Shown here: piece after piece, positions 14,762 through 17,855 of the stretch | Layout: each line of letters begins with the position of its first letter | Position numbering within the stretch: the first letter of the stretch is position 1 | Origin: Oscillospiraceae bacterium | GTDB lineage: Bacteria > Bacillota_A > Clostridia > Oscillospirales > Oscillospiraceae | NCBI GenBank assembly: GCA_021771675.1 | Contig: JAETOP010000080.1 | Coordinates: forward strand, 1-17,855 | Direction of reading: 5' to 3' | Length of the DNA: 17,855 bases | Notes under the pieces: generated by a model | Database searches by the model: none | The model's input: only the letters and a program-made list of their open reading frames with translations | Told to the model about the DNA's origin: nothing | Made by a program: the position numbers and the translations under genes

Positions 14762-15574
14762 TTACTCAACAAAGGTCAGAGTGCCCCACAGGCTGGGGTT
14801 GGCGTCAACATTGTGGAACTCGGGCTTGCGGTCCTTGCCTTCCAGTTCAGCGGAGAACTGCATACGCAGGGAGTGGATGCCGGGGCAGGGCAGATCAACG
14901 TCCAGGATGGAGAAGTCGAAGCCAACGGTCATACCGGCAGCGGGAAGCAACTGTGCAATCTGGTCGTTGGACAGGTTGTGCAGGGGGATCTTGCTCTCCC
15001 AAATGAAGCCGCCCTCGATATCAGCGATAACAGCCTCATAGTCGTCGAACACAACTTCGTCGCCGTACTCGCCCTGGGTATCCCACCCCTTGGTGTCAGC
15101 GATCATGTCACGGTCGATGTAGTTGAAGAAATCGTAGTTGCTCTTGTACTTGCTGGCGGACTGAACCAGACGCCAGTCGGTAGCCTCGTACTCGGAGCGC
15201 TGGGGGTCAGCATCGGGGTTGGTGCTCAGGAACAGGATAACAGCGTCCAGCTCGTCCAGAGGGAAGCCTTCCCGGTAAACCAGGGGGGTGTCGTCCATGA
15301 CCTTCATAGCGATGTACAGGTTCTCTTCGTCCCACATAGCGTACACTTCGACGGAGCAGTCAGCCTCGCCATCCCAGTGCTCGATCTGGTCGACGATCTG
15401 ATTGTCAGAATCGATGCGAAGACACTTGCTGGTATCCCATTCGCTCAGCTCGCCGTCGATGACGACTTCGCCGGCCTTGGGTGCCTCCAGGTTCTTCTCG
15501 GAATATGCCAACGCAGTGGATGTGAGACTCAGCAGCACAGTCAGCGCCAGCAGCATGGAAACGATTTTCTTCAT
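14762..15574 (-). CDS. Secreted CBM9-like carbohydrate-binding protein
   Basis: A 270-residue exported protein with a signal peptide ending at ALA (residue 23). The whole mature part resembles the family 9 carbohydrate-binding fold. It opens VVIDGELSEWDTSK (37-50), has MWDEENLYIAMKVMDD (80-95), then an acidic loop and a C-terminal beta-rich stretch. No catalytic or second domain is present. CBM9 modules normally sit in xylanases or cellulases, so a free-standing one that heads a sugar-uptake operon may help to bind substrate or present it to the importer. The start is ATG 15574, nine bases after AAAGGAGG, the strongest ribosome site in the operon. It is the first gene after the divergent control region. 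The ligand cannot be read from the sequence. Confidence 0.8.
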   Translation of the reverse strand: MKKIVSMLLALTVLLSLTSTALAYSEKNLEAPKAGEVVIDGELSEWDTSKCLRIDSDNQIVDQIEHWDGEADCSVEVYAMWDEENLYIAMKVMDDTPLVYREGFPLDELDAVILFLSTNPDADPQRSEYEATDWRLVQSASKYKSNYDFFNYIDRDMIADTKGWDTQGEYGDEVVFDDYEAVIADIEGGFIWESKIPLHNLSNDQIAQLLPAAGMTVGFDFSILDVDLPCPGIHSLRMQFSAELEGKDRKPEFHNVDANPSLWGTLTFVE

Positions 15575-15631
15575 AGTGATTTGCCTCCTTTATTTTTGCG
15601 GGCTGAATAAGCTCCCGCTTGCTTCGGTATT

Positions 15632-15637
15632 ATTATA
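15632..15637 (-). promoter_or_regulatory. Candidate -10 box for the sugar operon
   Basis: TATAAT on the minus strand lies about 58 bases before the CBM9-like start. No good -35 box is found 16-18 bases upstream; that position reads GGGTGG. This fits a promoter that needs an activator. A weak GC hairpin is possible in the leader (about 15598-15618). Confidence 0.55.
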
Positions 15638-15650
15638 AGATAGAGAGTGC

Positions 15651-15670
15651 GAATCCACCCAAAAGGATTC
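15651..15670. promoter_or_regulatory. Dyad GAATCC-N8-GGATTC over the -35 region
   Basis: This perfect 6-bp inverted repeat with an 8-base spacer sits where the -35 box of the leftward promoter should be. A regulator could bind here. Its AATCC core recurs in the direct repeats further right. Confidence 0.45.
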
Positions 15671-15684
15671 AACACCCTTCAATG

Positions 15685-15750
15685 AAAAAATCCTGCATAC
15701 AGCTTAAAAACAGTAAAATCCAGCACAATGCTACAAAAAATCCGGCACAG
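15685..15750 (+). repeat. Three direct repeats AAAATCCnGCA in the divergent control region
   Basis: Copies begin near 15687 (AAAATCCTGCA), 15715 (AAAATCCAGCA) and 15737 (AAAATCCGGCA), with the TCC cores 28 and 22 bases apart. They lie between the leftward -10 box and the rightward kinase promoter. This is the usual place and arrangement for AraC-type activator sites, but the binding protein is not identified. Confidence 0.5.
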
Positions 15751-15763
15751 TCCGGTTTTCCCT

Positions 15764-15791
15764 TTAACAATTCGACCATTCATGCTATAAT
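15764..15791 (+). promoter_or_regulatory. Sigma-A-type promoter of the sensor kinase
   Basis: TTAACA (15764-15769), a 16-base spacer and a perfect TATAAT (15786-15791). Transcription would start near 15798, only about 11 bases before ATG 15809. The GGAGG at 15792-15796 would then lie outside the transcript. Confidence 0.55.
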
Positions 15792-15808
15792 GGAGGTATC
15801 AAAATTGG

Positions 15809-17578
15809 ATGGTGTTTCGTATGCGATTAAGCACAAAAATGATCCTGCTTTTTTCCATTGTCATGGCTGTTGCCACCGCACTGTTTTCATCGTTCACCGT
15901 CCAGTCATCTCTGGACGGCGCCACAAAGTTTACTGCGACCCGGTTTTCCAACATGAGCACCAGCATCCAGCTGGATATTGAGCAGAACATTGGCATGATG
16001 CGCATGACGCTGGATACGCTGAAAGGGAATGCCTCTTTCATGTCAGCACTCAATCAATTCATCCGGGATGACAGTGAGGAGCAGAAAATGAAGGTTGCCG
16101 CCCGTAAAGCCGCCCTGCAGCAGCTTTACCAATCTCCCCTGGTGGATCAGTATTACTGTGTGGCGTTTTTTAATCAGGGTGGGCAGTTCTTTTCCAGCTC
16201 CATGGAAAAAATCGACCAATCATTAAACACCCAGGAGCTTCTCAATCTCATGGCGGACGAGACCCAGGAATACCTGCTTTCCCCCTTCCATGATGTGCTC
16301 ACGCTCCGCAAAACCTTTCGGGTCTACGGTCTGGTGCAGCCAGTTCAGCACCATGGAAATTTACTTGGGTACCTTGCTGTCCTGAACGAATACAGCTCCC
16401 TTGAACACGTTATGAACTTTGTAGACAATAGCGAAGAAATTTTGGTTCAAGTATTTTTCGACGACGGCTCCCTTTTCTATTCCAGCACCGGCACCTCAGA
16501 GCCATTCCCACTGGACATGCCGGTGGACGAGATGATTTGCTGGACAAATTCTCAAACTCAGACAACCTACGATGTACTGCACTCCCACATTGATTCTCTT
16601 GGGCTTCATCTTTACCTTGCCCAGGATGGTATCATCGCCGCCATGGGCAACAATGGGATTCGTATGGCCGTCATCCGACGTGCTTTGCTCATTGTATTCC
16701 CGGCACTGATTCTGATCACGCTATTCTCCCTCAGCCTGACAAAATCCATCCGCCGTCTCACCAAAAAGTTACAGAAAACCCCTTTTCACAGCATTTTGCT
16801 GAGCGATTCCACCGAACTGCAAACACTGAACCAAACCGTGACATCCTCCACCGATCATGAAATTCACATGCTGGAGCTTGCCTACAACCACATGATGCTG
16901 CGGCTGAGGGAAAGTGCGGTCAATGAACTGAACCTTCGGGAAGGCACCCTGCAAGCCCAGCTGAGCGCACTGCAAACCCAGATCAATCCCCATTTCATCT
17001 ACAATACCCTTAACATCATCTCCGCCAAATCCATGGAAAGCGGCAACCTGGAGATCATCGAAATCTGTGACCAATTTGCCTCCATGCTGCGCTATTCCAC
17101 AGACACCCGCTCCCATACCGCCACCATTCAGGAGGAAATTGAAAATGTGCGAAACTACCTGCTGCTGGCAAAGGCCCGGTACGAAGAAAATCTTGAGTTT
17201 ATCATCGATGTGCCCGACGGTCTGCACGACATCAGCGTCCCCAAGCTGACGCTTCAGCCGCTGGTGGAAAACGCCTTGACCCATGGCTTTGACGGGAAGA
17301 ATATTCTGCGCAGGCTGTCCATCATCGGCACACTTACTGCTGAGAAACTGATTTTAACCATCCGGGACAACGGAACCGGTTTTTCTGATGAAATGCTGGA
17401 GAGCCTTCACCAATACATCGAACAAATTGATGCTGGAATGGTCTCTATCGAAAAATCCGGAGGACACATCGGACTGATTAACACCTGCCTGCGGCTGCAT
17501 TACTACAGCAAAGGCAAAATGCGCATCTCCATCCATAATGATCACGGTGCGGTTATTACACTCACGATGCCCGTATGA
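15809..17578 (+). CDS. YesM-type sensor histidine kinase
   Basis: A 589-residue membrane kinase. It has a first membrane segment (about 11-31), an extracellular sensor region (about 32-285), a second membrane segment (about 290-310), a HAMP-like linker, then a His_kinase/HATPase module. The phospho-acceptor is His395 in QTQINPHFIYNTLN. ATP-binding boxes are PLVENALTHGF with Asn487, RDNGTGF (519-525) and GGHIGLINT (551-559). YesM kinases commonly sense carbohydrate status and phosphorylate an AraC-type YesN regulator. No such regulator is encoded in this window. The gene diverges from the sugar operon across a 234-base control region. The start is taken as ATG 15809, 12 bases after GGAGG. ATG 15821 (MRLSTKMILLF) is a real alternative that fits the promoter position better. 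Confidence 0.93.
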   Translation: MVFRMRLSTKMILLFSIVMAVATALFSSFTVQSSLDGATKFTATRFSNMSTSIQLDIEQNIGMMRMTLDTLKGNASFMSALNQFIRDDSEEQKMKVAARKAALQQLYQSPLVDQYYCVAFFNQGGQFFSSSMEKIDQSLNTQELLNLMADETQEYLLSPFHDVLTLRKTFRVYGLVQPVQHHGNLLGYLAVLNEYSSLEHVMNFVDNSEEILVQVFFDDGSLFYSSTGTSEPFPLDMPVDEMICWTNSQTQTTYDVLHSHIDSLGLHLYLAQDGIIAAMGNNGIRMAVIRRALLIVFPALILITLFSLSLTKSIRRLTKKLQKTPFHSILLSDSTELQTLNQTVTSSTDHEIHMLELAYNHMMLRLRESAVNELNLREGTLQAQLSALQTQINPHFIYNTLNIISAKSMESGNLEIIEICDQFASMLRYSTDTRSHTATIQEEIENVRNYLLLAKARYEENLEFIIDVPDGLHDISVPKLTLQPLVENALTHGFDGKNILRRLSIIGTLTAEKLILTIRDNGTGFSDEMLESLHQYIEQIDAGMVSIEKSGGHIGLINTCLRLHYYSKGKMRISIHNDHGAVITLTMPV

Positions 17579-17671
17579 ACCAATTGATTGGCAAATAGGT
17601 TTAACGGTTTTCTATGTCCTTGCATTCGTTCCAAGCAAAATGGTTTGGAATATGAAGTAATGCCCTCCAAA

Positions 17672-17713
17672 AAAGAGCAGATCCTCTCTGAAGTTAGAAA
17701 GGGTCTGCTTTTT
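17672..17713 (+). terminator. Intrinsic terminator after the sensor kinase
   Basis: GCAGATCC (17677-17684) pairs with GGGTCTGC (17701-17708), with one G-U pair, and is extended by the flanking A/T pairs. It is followed by TTTTT (17709-17713). The A-run on the other side gives a U-tract on the opposite strand, so it may stop transcription both ways. It shows that the kinase transcript probably ends here without a second gene. Confidence 0.75.
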
Positions 17714-17782
17714 GGGTAAAGTCCCAAGCTGTGCGCCTAATACTAATTCTTGATAAAAAGATTTAATCAGCAGCGTAGGGAT

Positions 17783-17855
17783 ATTGGCGCAAGACAAGGC
17801 AGAGGAACGCAAGCCATACTGTATGTATGGCAAGTGACGATAACGCCGTATTGCG
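17783..17855. repeat. Foldback repeat element, cut by the window end
   Basis: The core arms GCCATAC (17813-17819) and GTATGGC (17825-17831) pair around TGTAT. The outer parts also match imperfectly: the left side begins ATTGGCGCAA and the right side ends TTGCG at the window edge. The 73 bases look like a long imperfect hairpin, as in small non-coding mobile or intergenic repeats. Nothing in it looks coding. No other gene is seen in 17579-17855. Confidence 0.45.

Noticed and set aside
11396..15041. Long plus-strand open frames opposite the second GH3, binding-protein and CBM9-like genes
   Set aside because: These are antisense shadows caused by strong codon bias on the minus strand; no recognisable domains and no start signals.
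15640..15660. CcpA (cre) catabolite site near the sugar-operon promoter
   Set aside because: The sequence TGGATTCGCACTC lacks several fixed positions of the cre consensus.
1..17855. CRISPR arrays, tRNA or rRNA genes, transposases
   Set aside because: No regularly spaced repeats, no cloverleaf with CCA-type ends, no rRNA-like conserved stretches and no transposase or integrase motifs were seen.

Overview
The window looks like chromosomal DNA from a Gram-positive-type Clostridia, possibly an Oscillospirales-like gut bacterium. The grounds are strong AAAGGAGG-type ribosome binding sites before most genes, fairly GC-rich coding sequence, a YesM-type sensor kinase, a CUT1 sugar ABC transporter with its own MsmX/MalK-type ATPase, exported family 3 glycoside hydrolases, and a Dlt-like envelope-acylation cluster. 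The taxonomy is inferred from gene content and not from a marker gene.

Layout. Positions 1-232 hold no gene but carry three perfect inverted repeats. Twelve genes then run leftwards on the minus strand, read from 15574 down to 233. The first block (15574-6152) is a sugar-uptake operon: a CBM9-like secreted protein, a glucose-type solute-binding protein, a GH3 enzyme, two permeases, a second GH3 enzyme and the ATPase. Its genes are tightly spaced except for a 227-base structured leader with a strong terminator ahead of the permeases. A second terminator hairpin near 6113-6145 separates this block from a second one (6049-233): acyl carrier protein, DltA-like ligase, MBOAT acyltransferase, DltD-like SGNH protein and a second DltA-like ligase. 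From 15809 a two-domain sensor histidine kinase reads rightwards and ends at a clear terminator. The right edge carries a foldback repeat that seems to run out of the window.

How it works together. The GH3 enzymes are exported and probably release glucose-like sugars outside the cell. The binding protein, permeases and ATPase would import them, and the divergent kinase is the natural candidate sensor, although no partner response regulator is encoded here. The second block has every part needed to activate a small acid, load it on a carrier protein, move it across the membrane and place it on an envelope polymer.

The most unusual point is that this block has two adenylating enzymes. The first keeps the Asp and Cys that mark D-alanine ligases. 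The second has Ala and Ser there, which suggests that it activates a different acid, perhaps one without an alpha-amino group. The MBOAT protein also ends in a Phe-x-Tyr-x-x-Phe tail like that of the small protein DltX, which is absent as a separate gene.
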